Numbered from the stretch's first letter, positions 26,589 to 36,874 are shown. The stretch: DNA of 64,000 nucleotides from Bacillus cereus (GCF_002584535.1 NZ_NUOT01000002.1:6466-70465); one strand, 5' to 3'. Translations and numbers: made by a program. Notes: generated by a model from the letters alone, not told the origin.

Positions 26589-26610
26589 TTTATGCAAACG
26601 TTTTCGTAAC
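26589..26610 (-). promoter_or_regulatory. cre/LacI-type operator upstream of malL
   Basis: The minus strand reads GTTACGAAAACGTTTGCAT, a palindrome around AACGTT that matches the core of the operator at 24789-24802. It lies about 35 bases before the start codon, where a bound repressor would block transcription. Confidence 0.65.
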
Positions 26611-26774
26611 ACTATCATAACAAAATATGAGGAGTTTGCAACGAGAATTTTTATCTTATTATTAAATATCTACTTTTCATTAAGAAACAATACTCTCTTC
26701 TGATTGACCTTACACATTTTTTATACTGCTCCAAATTTTTAACTCTCCTTTCTCATGAATATAAGCACAAATAA

Positions 26775-26822
26775 AAAATCATCCAATTTATGTCCGATTT
26801 CCCGTAACATTTTGGATGATTA
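26775..26822. terminator. terminator-like inverted repeat between malL and the hypothetical membrane gene
   Basis: AATCATCCAA / TTGGATGATT with a 27-base loop and A/T flanks. It follows the stop codon of the gene at 26884 on the minus strand and probably ends that transcript. Confidence 0.5.
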
Positions 26823-26883
26823 AAGTTTTCTTATCTCTTTCATTTTTAATTATTTCTCCCAAAAATCCCCTTGTTATACTAAG

Positions 26884-27567
26884 CTAATTATATATCTTAT
26901 GATTTTCATTCAATAACTGCAATTCGATATTTGGTACTTTATTTTCTAATACAGTCTCCCCATTGCCAACTGGAATTTGAAATTCAACTTTCTTTGTTTC
27001 ATGGCGCTGTAAATAAACAGGTGTTGGCACTTGATAACTTTTCACTTTCTTGTTTTCATCTTGATATAGAACTAGCTGTAACGATTGTGAATGATTACGA
27101 TAATTTTTTAAAGTGACGACGCAATTTTGCTTAAAATGCTCTCCCTTTTTTTCCATCTTACATTGACTATCTTCTTTTTTATATTCAATTGCCTCTAGTC
27201 CTTTTTTTCCTGTATAGTGCCATGTTTTATCAAGGGTTTGAAGTACTTTATTTAAAGTAAATGGCATCATTATAATCAAACTACTTATGCACACTACTTT
27301 TATTTTATTAAGCTTCTTTAACCAATTCGAATCATTCTTTTCTAACCATTTTATAAGAAATAGAAAAGAAATTACTTGTAGTACTAAAGAACAAATCCAG
27401 ATATTCGAAATCTTATACCCCATATAAATATATGTATCTACTGGAATTCCATATGTATGAAATAGTTTTTCCCCGATTAATTCATTGTCGTTTGGTATTT
27501 TTATTAATAGTAATACTCCAATACTATAAAAAATAGCTACTAATCGATCATATTCAATCCGAATCAT
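26884..27567 (-). CDS. hypothetical membrane protein with extracytoplasmic C-terminal domain
   Basis: A 227-residue protein with three or four hydrophobic segments in its first half (for example LVAIFYSIGVLLLIKI, about 9-24; ISNIWICSLVLQVISFLFLI, about 53-72; CISSLIIMMPFTL, about 93). The second half (about 120-227) is polar with an Ig-like beta pattern (KQNCVVTLKNYRNHSQSLQL) and two cysteines. I do not recognise the family. It is a single gene between the malL and arc regions, facing left. Confidence 0.65.
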   Translation of the reverse strand: MIRIEYDRLVAIFYSIGVLLLIKIPNDNELIGEKLFHTYGIPVDTYIYMGYKISNIWICSLVLQVISFLFLIKWLEKNDSNWLKKLNKIKVVCISSLIIMMPFTLNKVLQTLDKTWHYTGKKGLEAIEYKKEDSQCKMEKKGEHFKQNCVVTLKNYRNHSQSLQLVLYQDENKKVKSYQVPTPVYLQRHETKKVEFQIPVGNGETVLENKVPNIELQLLNENHKIYN

Positions 27568-27652
27568 TCTTTCTCCCTTCCCCTTGTTTTTTATTATCGA
27601 TTTTAGCTAAAATTATCGGAATATACAATCTTTTTATAGGGAATAACATAAA

Positions 27653-27682
27653 AAAGTTCCTTATAAATATATAAAGAACTTT
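27653..27682 (-). terminator. terminator after arcR
   Basis: AAAGTTC / GAACTTT stem extended by A/T pairs and followed by TTTTTT on the minus strand, downstream of the arcR stop. Confidence 0.65.
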
Positions 27683-27769
27683 ATTAATATATAATACGAA
27701 TAAGAGAATTAATATGTAATTTTACTATTTTAATAACACTTCTCTTATCTACTATTTATTATGCAGTTT

Positions 27770-28459
27770 TCACATCGAAATTTCCTCAAAATAAGTTGGA
27801 TCATGTATTGTAATTTTTTTACCTAAAACCGTAACAATACTATCATTCTTTAACTGTTTTAATACACTACTCACAGTCTCTCGAGAAGTTCCAGATATTT
27901 TGGAAATTTCAATTGTCGTGAGCGGGCATGAAATTACAATCTCTTGACCATTCTGCTCACCTAAATCGTTCATTAAATAATTTAATGTCTGAATGACGCG
28001 ATCTTGTGCATTGGGGATTGTAATATTTTGCACACGATTTTCGTTAATTGTTAATATAGAAGATAACTGCTGAACAACATACATGAGCTGTGTTCTGCTT
28101 GACTTCATCATATCTTCAAAAATCACTGTAGGAATATAATATACTTCTACATCTGTCATTGCTTCAGCTGTATAATTATATCTCTCATCAGTAAACATAC
28201 CACCATAAGGAAAAATAGAAAGTCGTTTTACATAGTCTTCATATAATAAATTCCCGCTTTGATTCACTCGCTCTAACTTTACAAAACCATCTAGCATGAA
28301 ATAAATTCTTTCTCTTGAATCACCTTCTAAAAATAAAAATTGACCTTTCTTATAAGTTCGCCAATAAACAAACTCTGTTAGGCCTTTCAATTTTTTTTCT
28401 GTTACATGCGAAAATAATTCAAACTGCTTTAGATCTTTAACTACATTCCGTCTATTCAT
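27770..28459 (-). CDS. arcR: Crp/Fnr-family regulator of the arginine deiminase pathway (ArcR)
   Basis: A 229-residue Crp/Fnr regulator: N-terminal cyclic-nucleotide-binding-like barrel (about 20-125, FLFLEGDSRERIYFMLDGFV), dimerisation helix and C-terminal winged helix with ISGTSRETVSSVLKQLKND (about 190-208). There is no N-terminal cysteine cluster, so it is not an oxygen-sensing FNR with an iron-sulfur cluster. It is the last gene of the arc cluster, separated from arcC by a long hairpin, and so resembles ArcR, which activates arc genes under anaerobiosis in related bacteria. Confidence 0.87.
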   Translation of the reverse strand: MNRRNVVKDLKQFELFSHVTEKKLKGLTEFVYWRTYKKGQFLFLEGDSRERIYFMLDGFVKLERVNQSGNLLYEDYVKRLSIFPYGGMFTDERYNYTAEAMTDVEVYYIPTVIFEDMMKSSRTQLMYVVQQLSSILTINENRVQNITIPNAQDRVIQTLNYLMNDLGEQNGQEIVISCPLTTIEISKISGTSRETVSSVLKQLKNDSIVTVLGKKITIHDPTYFEEISM

Positions 28460-28590
28460 AGAACTCCCTCTCTCTTGCTATATGTTGGAGTGAAACGTCA
28501 GGAAAGCGCATTCAAGTTTATTTTATCATAGTTAACCTATATATCTTGATCTTATCATGAATACTTTATGAACATTAGTTATCAAAAAAT

Positions 28591-28647
28591 TACTAGTAAG
28601 TAAAAAAGAATGAAGTTATTAACTCCATTCTTTTTTACTTACTAGTA
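28591..28647 (-). terminator. very long hairpin between arcC and arcR
   Basis: A 57-base near-perfect inverted repeat (arms start TACTAGTAAGTAAAAAAG and end CTTTTTTACTTACTAGTA, loop of about 3 bases, one mismatch). It follows the arcC stop and should separate arcR from the rest of the operon or protect the upstream mRNA. Confidence 0.75.
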
Positions 28648-28662
28648 ATGAAAGAGCTATAT

Positions 28663-29625
28663 TTATACACACACACATGCATCCTGATTAGAAATAATAG
28701 TACCTGCCTTTTCTTCTAATGCTTCATATACCTTTTCTAAAGAAGTAATAATTGTTTTTCGTTTTGGATCTGTATTAGCAAAGTTTATAGCAGCTTCAAT
28801 TTTTGGGAGCATACTACCTGCTGCAAATTGATGATCCTGTATATATCCTTCTAATTCATCAACTGTAACAGCCTCTAATCTCTTTTGATCAGGTTGATTA
28901 AAATTCACATAAACATAATCAACTGCAGTTAAAATGACTAGCGTATCAGCATCTACTAATTCTGCTAACTTTTGAGCTGCAAAGTCTTTATCAATAACAG
29001 CCTCAGTACCTGTTAAACCTTCCTCAGAGTCAATAACTGGGATTCCGCCACCTCCAACAGCAATGATTATATTTCTATCTTCTACTAATGAATTGATTAT
29101 TTTATGCTCATGAATACTCACAGGCTTTGGCGATGGAACAACTCGTCTCCAGCCCCTTCCTGCATCCTCTTTAAATACCGCTTTTGTTTCTTCCATTAAC
29201 TTTCTCGCTTCTTCTTCTGTATAGAAAGGCCCAATTGGCTTTGTAGGATTTTGAAAAGCTTCATCCTTTTCATCCACGACAACACGTGTTATAACCGTTG
29301 CTACCTCTTTCTTTATTTTACGCTTTTTCAAAGCCTTCTCAATTGCATTTTCCATCCAATATCCAATCATTCCTTGGCTCATAGCACCACAAGTATCTAA
29401 CGGCATTGCCGGTGTTTTTTCTGTATCGGCAGCTTTTTGTTGCAATAAAATGTTACCTACTTGCGGACCATTGCCATGTGCAATAACAACATCCACATCG
29501 TTTTCCATAATTTTAACGAGTTGCTCTGCCGTTCTTTCTAACGCTTCTTGCTGCGCCTCAGCAGTAGCCTTTCCAGATTGTATAGCATTTCCCCCTAGTG
29601 CAACTACGATTTTTCTTCGTTTCAT
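28663..29625 (-). CDS. arcC: carbamate kinase
   Basis: A 320-residue amino-acid-kinase-fold enzyme that converts carbamoyl phosphate and ADP to ATP, ammonia and CO2, the energy-yielding last step of arginine fermentation. The start [15 protein letters not shown] and [15 protein letters not shown] (about 48-62) form the phosphate site; [10 protein letters not shown] (about 198) and [15 protein letters not shown] bind substrate and nucleotide. It ends in an unusual Cys-containing tail DACVCV. It follows arcD by 37 bases. Confidence 0.95.
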   Translation of the reverse strand: MKRRKIVVALGGNAIQSGKATAEAQQEALERTAEQLVKIMENDVDVVIAHGNGPQVGNILLQQKAADTEKTPAMPLDTCGAMSQGMIGYWMENAIEKALKKRKIKKEVATVITRVVVDEKDEAFQNPTKPIGPFYTEEEARKLMEETKAVFKEDAGRGWRRVVPSPKPVSIHEHKIINSLVEDRNIIIAVGGGGIPVIDSEEGLTGTEAVIDKDFAAQKLAELVDADTLVILTAVDYVYVNFNQPDQKRLEAVTVDELEGYIQDHQFAAGSMLPKIEAAINFANTDPKRKTIITSLEKVYEALEEKAGTIISNQDACVCV

Positions 29626-29662
29626 ATTTCAACCCTCCAATTGATTTCATTTTCACAAAAGT

Positions 29663-31078
29663 TTATAAAGTAATACTTCCTGTAATCAATCCGTAAATCG
29701 CAAAAAATGCTAAGGCACCAATAGCTACAGAAGATGCCAGTTCCACACGAGTAAATATTTGTTTTGGATTCGTTTGCTTTTGAACATTGTAAAAGATGAA
29801 AATACCTGGCGCATATAATGTCATTGTTAGTAATAAATAATCTAAACCCGCTGCATACACTAACCAAACTCCATAAATACTTGCCACCAAACCAATGATT
29901 ATATTTTTTGTTCGATCTTTTTCTTCAGATTGTAAACTATACTTAAATTGATAGAATGCTGACAAAGCATAAGGAATTAAAATAGCCGAGGAAGCAAGAG
30001 AAAATGCAAAGTTATATGCTTGATCTGAAACAACAAATGTTAATAAGAAAAGTTGAATTAAGCCATTTGTTATCCATAATGAATTTACAGGAGCTTTGTT
30101 TTTATTTTCTTTCGCAAACCACTTTGGAAACACTCCGTCTTTAGCAGCTAAATACGGAATTTCAGATGCAAGTAAAGTCCATCCTAGCCAAGCACCTAAT
30201 ACAGAAATAACTAAACCTAAGTTAATAAAGATAGCGCCCCATTTTCCGACAACACTTTCAAATAAATACGCCATAGCTGGGTTTTTTAGATTCGCAACAT
30301 CTGCTTGTTGCATAAGTCCAAGAGATAATAATGTAAGTAAAATATAAATGATAAGTGTGCCAATTAATCCGATAACAGTTGCTTTCCCAACATCACTTCG
30401 GCTTTTAGCACGACTGGATAAGACAACAGCCCCTTCTACACCGATAAATACCCAAAGAGTTACAAGCATTGTACTCTTAACTTGGCTTCCTACCGCTCCC
30501 CAAGAAAAAGAACCTGCTTGGCCCCAAAATCCATCCAAGAAAATATCAAAGTGAAAAGCGAAAATACCCACCACAATAAATACAAATACAGGCACTAATT
30601 TTGCAATTGTTGTGACTAAATTTACTAGTGCTGCTGATTGTACGCCGCGTAAAATTAGCATGTGAACACACCATAGCAATACGCTCGCTCCGATAATCGA
30701 TGCTACATTTTGTCCACCTTCAAAAACCGGAAAAAAGTATCCAAGTGAAGAAAATAGCAATGTACCGTAAGCTACATTACCAAGCCAAGCAGACAGCCAA
30801 TACCCCCACGCACTATTGAACCCCATAAAATTACCAAATCCTGCTTTTGCATAACTAAAGATACCGCCATCTAAATCTGGTCTTTTTACCGTTAAATTTT
30901 GAAATGATAATCCAAGAGCAATCATCCCGATTCCCGTTATCACCCAACCGATAATAATAGCCCCGGAGCCAGCACCTTTTGCCATATCGCTTGCTAAGTT
31001 AAATGCCCCACCACCTATCATGGAACCAACAACAAGAGCTGTTAAAGTAAATAATCCTAATTTCTTTTCTTCACCCAT
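29663..31078 (-). CDS. arcD: arginine/ornithine antiporter
   Basis: A 471-residue APC-superfamily exchanger with about twelve to thirteen membrane helices that imports arginine and exports ornithine. The TM1 motif [20 protein letters not shown] (about 14-33) is typical of basic amino acid antiporters. The ATG at 31078 lies 6 bases after AGAGGTG; a GTG three codons earlier is a weaker choice. It is placed between argF and arcC in the arc operon. Confidence 0.93.
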   Translation of the reverse strand: MGEEKKLGLFTLTALVVGSMIGGGAFNLASDMAKGAGSGAIIIGWVITGIGMIALGLSFQNLTVKRPDLDGGIFSYAKAGFGNFMGFNSAWGYWLSAWLGNVAYGTLLFSSLGYFFPVFEGGQNVASIIGASVLLWCVHMLILRGVQSAALVNLVTTIAKLVPVFVFIVVGIFAFHFDIFLDGFWGQAGSFSWGAVGSQVKSTMLVTLWVFIGVEGAVVLSSRAKSRSDVGKATVIGLIGTLIIYILLTLLSLGLMQQADVANLKNPAMAYLFESVVGKWGAIFINLGLVISVLGAWLGWTLLASEIPYLAAKDGVFPKWFAKENKNKAPVNSLWITNGLIQLFLLTFVVSDQAYNFAFSLASSAILIPYALSAFYQFKYSLQSEEKDRTKNIIIGLVASIYGVWLVYAAGLDYLLLTMTLYAPGIFIFYNVQKQTNPKQIFTRVELASSVAIGALAFFAIYGLITGSITL

Positions 31079-31139
31079 TACACTCACCTCTCTTTAATTG
31101 CAATAAGAATAAACTCAATAGTGAATGATAGTGTCTAAA

Positions 31140-31180
31140 GGAGTAAAGAAGGAAGGAAGATCTCCTTCCTTCTTTACTCC
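31140..31180 (-). terminator. argF-arcD intercistronic hairpin containing the argF stop codon
   Basis: A perfect 17-bp stem (GGAGTAAAGAAGGAAGG / CCTTCCTTCTTTACTCC, 7-base loop). The argF stop codon TAA (31176-31174) lies in the stem. Only CTTTAG follows on the minus strand, so it is more likely a partial terminator or processing/stability element than a full stop. Confidence 0.65.
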
Positions 31181-32172
31181 ATATTTCCTAGAGTAGCAGC
31201 CATAACCGCTTTAATTGTATGCATTCTATTTTCTGCTTGATCAAATACTTTTGAATGCTTACTGCGGAATACTTCGTCACTTACCTCCATTTCTTTTAAT
31301 CCATATTTTTCATATATATCTTCCCCATACGCTGTTTCTACATCATGGAATGCAGGTAAACAATGTAAGAACATCACATTATCATTTCCAGTCTTTCTAA
31401 TCATCTCCATATTTACTTGATAAGGTGCTAATAGTTCAATACGTTCAGCAAATTTGTCTTCTTCTCCCATTGATACCCATACATCTGTATAAATTACGTC
31501 TGCACCGGCAACGGCTTCATCTACATTACTTGTTACCATAACTTGATCATTATATTTTTTAGCTGTATCGATTATTTCTTGTGCTGGGAATAATGATTCT
31601 GGCGTACAAATACATACGTTCATCCCTACAATCGCTCCGCCGACTAACAAGCTATTCGCTACGTTGTTCCGTCCGTCTCCAACGTATACAAGCTTAACAT
31701 CTTTTAAACGTCCGACATGCTCTTTAATTGTTAACAAATCTGCAAGTGTTTGGGTTGGATGCCACATATCTGTTAAACCGTTCCATACAGGTACACCGGA
31801 GTTTTCAGCTAAAGATTCCACTGTTGCATGAGCGAAACCACGGAACTCAATTCCGTCAAACATACGTCCTAAAACTTTTGCTGTATCTTCAACTGATTCT
31901 TTCTTCCCAAGCTGAATATCATTTTTACCTAGGTATTCAGGATTTGCCCCTAAATCCGTACATGCCACCGTAAATGCACACCGTGTACGAGTGGAAGTTT
32001 TTTCAAATAAAAGGGCTATATTTTTACCTTCTAAATAACGATGCGGAATACCATTTTTCTTTTTCTCTTTTAATTCTGCTGCTAAATCTAGAAAATATAA
32101 CATTTCTTCCTCTGTAAAATCTTTTTCCGCAAGAAAACTTCTTCCTTTTAAGTTTGGTTTAGTCATCAACAT
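31174..32172 (-). CDS. argF: ornithine carbamoyltransferase (catabolic)
   Basis: A 332-residue enzyme interconverting citrulline and ornithine plus carbamoyl phosphate. Carbamoyl phosphate binds at [14 protein letters not shown] (about 56), and the ornithine loop is [10 protein letters not shown] (about 271-280). Its place between arcA and arcD marks it as the catabolic enzyme (ArcB role) whatever the symbol used. The start at 32172 is 8 bases after AGGGA; an internal ATG two codons on is possible. It follows arcA by 30 bases. Confidence 0.94.
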   Translation of the reverse strand: MLMTKPNLKGRSFLAEKDFTEEEMLYFLDLAAELKEKKKNGIPHRYLEGKNIALLFEKTSTRTRCAFTVACTDLGANPEYLGKNDIQLGKKESVEDTAKVLGRMFDGIEFRGFAHATVESLAENSGVPVWNGLTDMWHPTQTLADLLTIKEHVGRLKDVKLVYVGDGRNNVANSLLVGGAIVGMNVCICTPESLFPAQEIIDTAKKYNDQVMVTSNVDEAVAGADVIYTDVWVSMGEEDKFAERIELLAPYQVNMEMIRKTGNDNVMFLHCLPAFHDVETAYGEDIYEKYGLKEMEVSDEVFRSKHSKVFDQAENRMHTIKAVMAATLGNME

Positions 32173-32202
32173 GATTCATCCCTACTTTCTTCGTTATTTA
32201 TA

Positions 32203-33435
32203 CTAAATGTCTTTTCGAACAATCGGCATACTCATGCAACGTGGACCCCCACGACCGCGTGATAATTCCGAACTTAATACTTCAATAACTTCTATACCAT
32301 GTTCACGTAATAAAGCATTTGATACATAGTTGCGATCATATGTAACAACTACTCCCGGCGCAATCGCCAATGTATTAGATCCATCGTTCCATTGTTCACG
32401 AGCAGAAGCAATCACATCTCCTCCTCCGCAAGGGATAAGTACTAATTCACTTAAACCTAACACTTCTTTTAACGCTTCAGTTAAAGATGTACGATGTGTA
32501 ATTTTAAGAGTTTCTTCATCCTGTCCTTTTTCTAAAATATAAATGTTCATATTTCCTTTTGGTCCTTGGATAGCTGGGTGAATTGTAAATTTATCATAAT
32601 CGACCATTGTAAATACTGTATCTAAATGCATAAATGCACGACATTTTGGGATTTCTATTGCTAGCACTTTCTTAATTTTATTTTGACGGCTAAATAAATT
32701 CTTAGCTAAACGCTCAATCGCTTTAGCTGAAGTACGAGCAGATACTCCAATTGCAATTGTTTCCTCATTTAAGATGAGCTCGTCGCCGCCTTCAATTGGG
32801 AACTTATGATCACGATCTAACCAAACTGGCACATCATGACTTGCAAATCGTGGATGATGTTTAATGATATATTCCATAAACAATGATTCACGTCTCCGTG
32901 CTGGTTCTCTCATTTTGTTAATTGTTAAACCGTCACCTATACTAGCTGCTGGGTCACGAGTAAAATATAAATTTGGCATTGGATCTAAATAAAATGGATA
33001 ATGATCTTCCATTAATTCATACAGGTGCGTTTTTTTACTAGTTTCAATTTCGTTTTTACGTACGCCCCCCATAATTTTCTGAATCAATTCTTCATTTGAA
33101 AAGGAAAGTAAATATTCTTTTAAAGTTTGATGTGCAACATTTACGTCAGCCTGTCCTTCTTTTAAAATACGATCAACAAATTCTTCACGAAGTTTTTTAT
33201 CAACTAACGCCTCAGCTGCTAGTTTTTCTAAATAAAGAACTTCAACACCCCGATTGCGTAATGTTTGTGCAAAATAATCATGTTCTTTTTGAATAATTGG
33301 TAAATATGGGATATCGTCAAATAATAATTGTTGCAAATAATCTGGCGTTAAGTTTTCCACTTCTTTACCTGGACGTTTTAATAAAACCGTTTGTAATTCC
33401 CCAATTTCTGAAGTAACATGTATCGGATGTTTCAT
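32203..33435 (-). CDS. arcA: arginine deiminase
   Basis: A 410-residue guanidino-modifying enzyme that hydrolyses arginine to citrulline and ammonia. Active-site motifs are all visible: [12 protein letters not shown] (Asp), [20 protein letters not shown] (His-Asp, about 272) and the nucleophile Cys400 in [11 protein letters not shown] near the C-terminus. First gene of arcA-argF-arcD-arcC. A perfect catabolite-responsive element lies about 75 bases upstream, and argR is divergently separated only by terminator and promoter, so carbon source and arginine both likely control it. Confidence 0.96.
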   Translation of the reverse strand: MKHPIHVTSEIGELQTVLLKRPGKEVENLTPDYLQQLLFDDIPYLPIIQKEHDYFAQTLRNRGVEVLYLEKLAAEALVDKKLREEFVDRILKEGQADVNVAHQTLKEYLLSFSNEELIQKIMGGVRKNEIETSKKTHLYELMEDHYPFYLDPMPNLYFTRDPAASIGDGLTINKMREPARRRESLFMEYIIKHHPRFASHDVPVWLDRDHKFPIEGGDELILNEETIAIGVSARTSAKAIERLAKNLFSRQNKIKKVLAIEIPKCRAFMHLDTVFTMVDYDKFTIHPAIQGPKGNMNIYILEKGQDEETLKITHRTSLTEALKEVLGLSELVLIPCGGGDVIASAREQWNDGSNTLAIAPGVVVTYDRNYVSNALLREHGIEVIEVLSSELSRGRGGPRCMSMPIVRKDI

Positions 33436-33506
33436 TTGTTGTACCTCCTTTTAAATTTGTTTGATGTCTACAAGTACATAATAAACGGTACGTGCTTCCC
33501 CCTTTG

Positions 33507-33520
33507 TGAAAACGCTAACA
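33507..33520 (+). promoter_or_regulatory. cre site (CcpA) upstream of arcA
   Basis: TGAAAACGCTAACA matches the consensus TGWAANCGNTNWCA at every position. It lies 72 bases upstream of the arcA start, so glucose repression of arginine fermentation is expected. No clear ArgR box was found by eye in the same region. Confidence 0.8.
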
Positions 33521-33665
33521 CTATCAAGTTAAATATTTCACAAGTTATTTTTTAAAATAATATATATTTGTATTTTTATAAGGTTTTTCGCTCCCTATTT
33601 TGTAAAACAGCTATATATTACGCATATATAGTGAATATCGATTTCCCTAATTTATATTAAAATCC

Positions 33666-33708
33666 TAAAAAAGTCCTGTTTCTAGTAACAATTAGAAACA
33701 GGACTTTC
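33666..33708 (-). terminator. terminator of argR
   Basis: AAAGTCCTGTTTCTA / TAGAAACAGGACTTT stem followed by TTTTTTAGG on the minus strand, adjacent to the argR stop at 33711. Confidence 0.8.
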
Positions 33709-33710
33709 AC

Positions 33711-34160
33711 CTACATAATTAATTTCAACCTTTCTTCTAAAACTTTCCTATCCGATTCTGATTGAGAAATTACAAGGCATGTATCATTTCCACATATACA
33801 TCCTACTTTTTCTTTCCAATCTAAAGCATCTAATAAGACACCGATAACGTGAGCATTACCAGGTAACGTTTTAATAACCGTTAATTGATCTACATAATCA
33901 ATCTTTACGACAACTTCTCTTAACTTTTTCTTTAACTTCGTATCAGTTTGTAAATTATCCTCTGAGAGAACCTTATATATAGTTAAACCGTTTGAAGAGG
34001 TTGCCTTTATTAAATTTAATTCACGAATATCTCGCGAAATAGTGGCCTGTGTAACTAACACACCATGCTCTTCTAATAATTCTACTAATCTCTCTTGTGT
34101 ATCTATTTCATACTCTCTTACCAATTGTTTTATTAGCCGTTGTCTTTTTTCCTTTTTCAT
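33711..34160 (-). CDS. argR: arginine repressor ArgR/AhrC family
   Basis: A 149-residue regulator with an N-terminal winged helix (KRQRLIKQLVREYEIDTQER, then VTQATISRDIRELNL, about 38-52) and a C-terminal arginine-binding, hexamer-forming domain (LPGNAHVIGVLLDAL and GCICGNDTCLVISQS, about 125-135). The ATG at 34160 follows AAAGGGTG by 8 bases; the longer frame to 34214 lacks a signal. Next to the arc operon it probably acts as its arginine-dependent regulator; a second ArgR elsewhere in the genome is likely for biosynthesis. Confidence 0.92.
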   Translation of the reverse strand: MKKEKRQRLIKQLVREYEIDTQERLVELLEEHGVLVTQATISRDIRELNLIKATSSNGLTIYKVLSEDNLQTDTKLKKKLREVVVKIDYVDQLTVIKTLPGNAHVIGVLLDALDWKEKVGCICGNDTCLVISQSESDRKVLEERLKLIM

Positions 34161-34283
34161 AAAAGACACCCTTTCGAATATTATAACTTCATTATATCTT
34201 GCTATAATTTCCATTCGAAAGAGACAGGGATAAATGTTGCGGAAACGTTCATAGTTTTTAATCTTTATCCAAAGTATTATTTT

Positions 34284-34412
34284 CTAGAATATAAAGATAC
34301 AAAACCCAGTATGTACACCTTTTCGTTGTGCTTCCTCTACAATAGCAAATATATCTGCATACGAATGACCAGCACCAATGATTGTATTGCCTTCATAATA
34401 TTTATTTTCTAT
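34284..34412 (-). pseudogene. possible remnant of a Rossmann-fold oxidoreductase
   Basis: Between two stops on the minus strand about 42 codons read as IENKYYEGNTIIGAGHSYAD followed by IFAIVEEAQRKGVHTG. This looks like a strand-GxGxS-helix dinucleotide-binding element rather than random translation, but it has no start codon, no ribosome binding site and stops abruptly. It may be the relic of a flavin- or NAD-dependent enzyme beside an intact flavoenzyme gene. The stretch 34161-34488 otherwise contains no gene. Confidence 0.3.
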
Positions 34413-34488
34413 CTATAGTGTAAACACTCCTAAACAAGCTTTCTCATACAATAGTAAAAACCAATCTTATATGGAAAGGAACAATATA

Positions 34489-35823
34489 ATGACAAAAACA
34501 AAATTAACAGGGCGCATTGTAACTCCAGAAGATCCTGAGTATGATGTAGCCCGCATAAACTTAAATTTAAGTATTCCAAAACTCCCCTGCATAATTGTCT
34601 TCTGTCAAAATACTCAAGATGTATGCAATGCCTTGAAGTGGGCCCGTGAACGTCATATACCATTTCGTATACGAAGTGGTCGCCATAGCTATGAAAACTT
34701 TTCTCTTTTGAATCGTGGACTTATTATTGATGTAAGTGAAATGAATCGAATTATAGTCCAGCAAGACAGCTTGACAGCAACCATTGGAGCTGGAGCGAAT
34801 CTTGGTGCTGTTTATAAAGAGCTGTGGAAATATGGCGTCACATTACCAGCCGGCACCAGTGCTAGCGTTGGAATTGTTGGATTAACACTTGGCGGTGGCA
34901 TTGGTATGTTATCACGTTTATTTGGATTAACTTGTGATCAACTACTAGAAATAGAAATGGTGCAAGCAGTCGGTAAATCTGGAGCAAAATCTATTCGTGC
35001 CAGCGAAAGAGAAAACGCTGATTTATTTTGGGCATGCCGCGGTGGTGGCGGTGGGAACTTTGGAATTGTTACATCTTTAACATTTCGTGTTCATCCTATT
35101 CAAAACGTCTCTATTTTTTCACTCACCTGGGAATGGAAAGACTTTATTACCGCATTTCAAGCTTGGCAAAACTGGGCACCTTATATAGACGAGCGTCTTA
35201 CTTCATCTATTGAATTATTTTCTAAACAGAGAAATAAAATTAAAGTGCAAGGGGAATATGTTGGTCATCCTTCTAAACTCCTCGATTTATTGGCACCTTT
35301 ATTACAAGCTGGAACCCCTTCTCTGTTCATAGAAGAAGTCCCTTATATACAAGCAGTTGAATTCTTTAATAGTGGTAACATCCCAGAAAAATTCAAACGT
35401 TCTGGTTCTTATGTATATAAGACGATTCCACTTAAAGGTATTCAAGTTCTAAAACATTTTCTTAGTCATGCCCCAAACCCTTCAGCCAGCGTTTGGCATC
35501 AATCACTGATAGGAACTGTAGAAGACATTGCTCCTAGTGAAACAGCTTATTTCCATCGAAAGGCAATTATTGCTCAAGAATACCTTACTTCTTGGAAATG
35601 CGACAATGAGGAACAACAAAATATACGTTGGATTAAAAATTTACGAAATGCTATGGCACCTTATACATTAGGTGATTATGTCAATTGGCCTGATATTGAT
35701 ATTATAGATTGGCAAAACTCTTACTATGGCACCAACTTTACAAGATTACGTAAAGTAAAAACAGTATATGACCCTTGTAATGTTTTTCGATTCCCACAAA
35801 GTATCCCTCCCTTCCACAAATAA
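34489..35823 (+). CDS. FAD-linked oxidoreductase, berberine-bridge type (YgaK-like)
   Basis: A 444-residue PCMH-type flavoenzyme with FAD-binding (about 35-200) and C-terminal BBE domains (YYGTNFTRLRKVKTVYDP near the end). The histidine for covalent FAD attachment is present in IRSGRHSYENF (His66). The cysteine that gives the second flavin link in bicovalent members is Ser124 here (AGTSASVGIVG), so only a single covalent link is expected. Length fits B. subtilis YgaK. The ATG at 34489 has GGAAAGGA upstream. Substrate unknown; relatives oxidise sugars, alkaloids or peptides. It stands alone. Confidence 0.87.
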   Translation: MTKTKLTGRIVTPEDPEYDVARINLNLSIPKLPCIIVFCQNTQDVCNALKWARERHIPFRIRSGRHSYENFSLLNRGLIIDVSEMNRIIVQQDSLTATIGAGANLGAVYKELWKYGVTLPAGTSASVGIVGLTLGGGIGMLSRLFGLTCDQLLEIEMVQAVGKSGAKSIRASERENADLFWACRGGGGGNFGIVTSLTFRVHPIQNVSIFSLTWEWKDFITAFQAWQNWAPYIDERLTSSIELFSKQRNKIKVQGEYVGHPSKLLDLLAPLLQAGTPSLFIEEVPYIQAVEFFNSGNIPEKFKRSGSYVYKTIPLKGIQVLKHFLSHAPNPSASVWHQSLIGTVEDIAPSETAYFHRKAIIAQEYLTSWKCDNEEQQNIRWIKNLRNAMAPYTLGDYVNWPDIDIIDWQNSYYGTNFTRLRKVKTVYDPCNVFRFPQSIPPFHK

Positions 35824-36004
35824 AACACACATTTTTATTTTCTTCTAAACCTCTTTTTATCACCTTACTAGGAGAATTCTCTTCCTAATTCCACGTCCCT
35901 CAGACAATGTTTTTCGCAAAAAATAAAGGGTTTTGGCACTTTATGACTAATAACAAAAATAAGAGACAACATTTGTAAAATACAAATTTGACTGGGGGGT
36001 TGGT

Positions 36005-36727
36005 ATGATTCAAGTTCAAAATCTAGTAAAATCATTTGGCTCATTAGACGTTTTAAAAGGAATTGATTTAGAAGTAAAAGAAAAAGAAGTTGTTGTTTTA
36101 ATTGGCGCAAGCGGTTCAGGAAAAAGTACTTTACTTCGTTGCCTCAACTTTTTAGAAATGTACGATGAAGGATCGATTCATTTACAAGGTGAACGAATCG
36201 ATCCCAAAAGTACAAATTTAAACAAAGTCCGCGAAAATGTTGGAATGGTATTTCAACATTTTAACCTCTTTCCACATATGACCTCATTAGAAAACATCAT
36301 AGAAGCACCTATTCATGTGAAAAAAATGGACAAAACAAAAGCAAAAGAGATTGGTAATGACCTTTTAAAAAAGGTTGGATTACAAGACAAAGCAAACGTA
36401 ACACCTCACCTTCTATCTGGTGGACAAAAGCAACGTATTGCAATCGCACGCGCACTTGCAATGAATCCAAAAATCATGTTATTTGATGAGCCTACATCAG
36501 CTCTTGATCCTGAACTTGTTGGAGAAGTACTCCAAGTTATGAAAGAGCTGGCTGGTGAAGGAATGACAATGGTAATCGTCACCCATGAAATGAACTTTGC
36601 ACGAGATGTAGCAGATCGCGTCATTTTCATGGATGATGGACAAATTGTAGAGGATGCACTACCAGAACAATTTTTTTCAGCACCGTCAAACGAGAGAGCA
36701 AAACAGTTTTTACGAAACATTTTATAG
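36005..36727 (+). CDS. polar amino acid ABC transporter ATPase (GlnQ-like)
   Basis: A 240-residue ATPase: Walker [10 protein letters not shown] (about 33), Q-loop [14 protein letters not shown], signature [16 protein letters not shown] (about 136) and Walker [18 protein letters not shown] (about 158), the standard GlnQ/ArtM/TcyC pattern. GGGGGG precedes the ATG. It is followed by a binding protein and a permease on the same strand, making a complete importer, although an ATPase-first order with gaps of about 150 and 115 bases is unusual and suggests internal regulation. The cargo cannot be named. Confidence 0.92.
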   Translation: MIQVQNLVKSFGSLDVLKGIDLEVKEKEVVVLIGASGSGKSTLLRCLNFLEMYDEGSIHLQGERIDPKSTNLNKVRENVGMVFQHFNLFPHMTSLENIIEAPIHVKKMDKTKAKEIGNDLLKKVGLQDKANVTPHLLSGGQKQRIAIARALAMNPKIMLFDEPTSALDPELVGEVLQVMKELAGEGMTMVIVTHEMNFARDVADRVIFMDDGQIVEDALPEQFFSAPSNERAKQFLRNIL

Positions 36728-36874
36728 AGATGGACTTCGCTCCCAACGAATACTTAAAGCATTAAAACTCATACGGGTAGCCTAAATTACCCCACCCTTA
36801 GAAACTTTCTATATAAAATACGAATACGGCGATACAACCCGTATGTGCAGGATAAATATATAGGAGGGGTTTTG

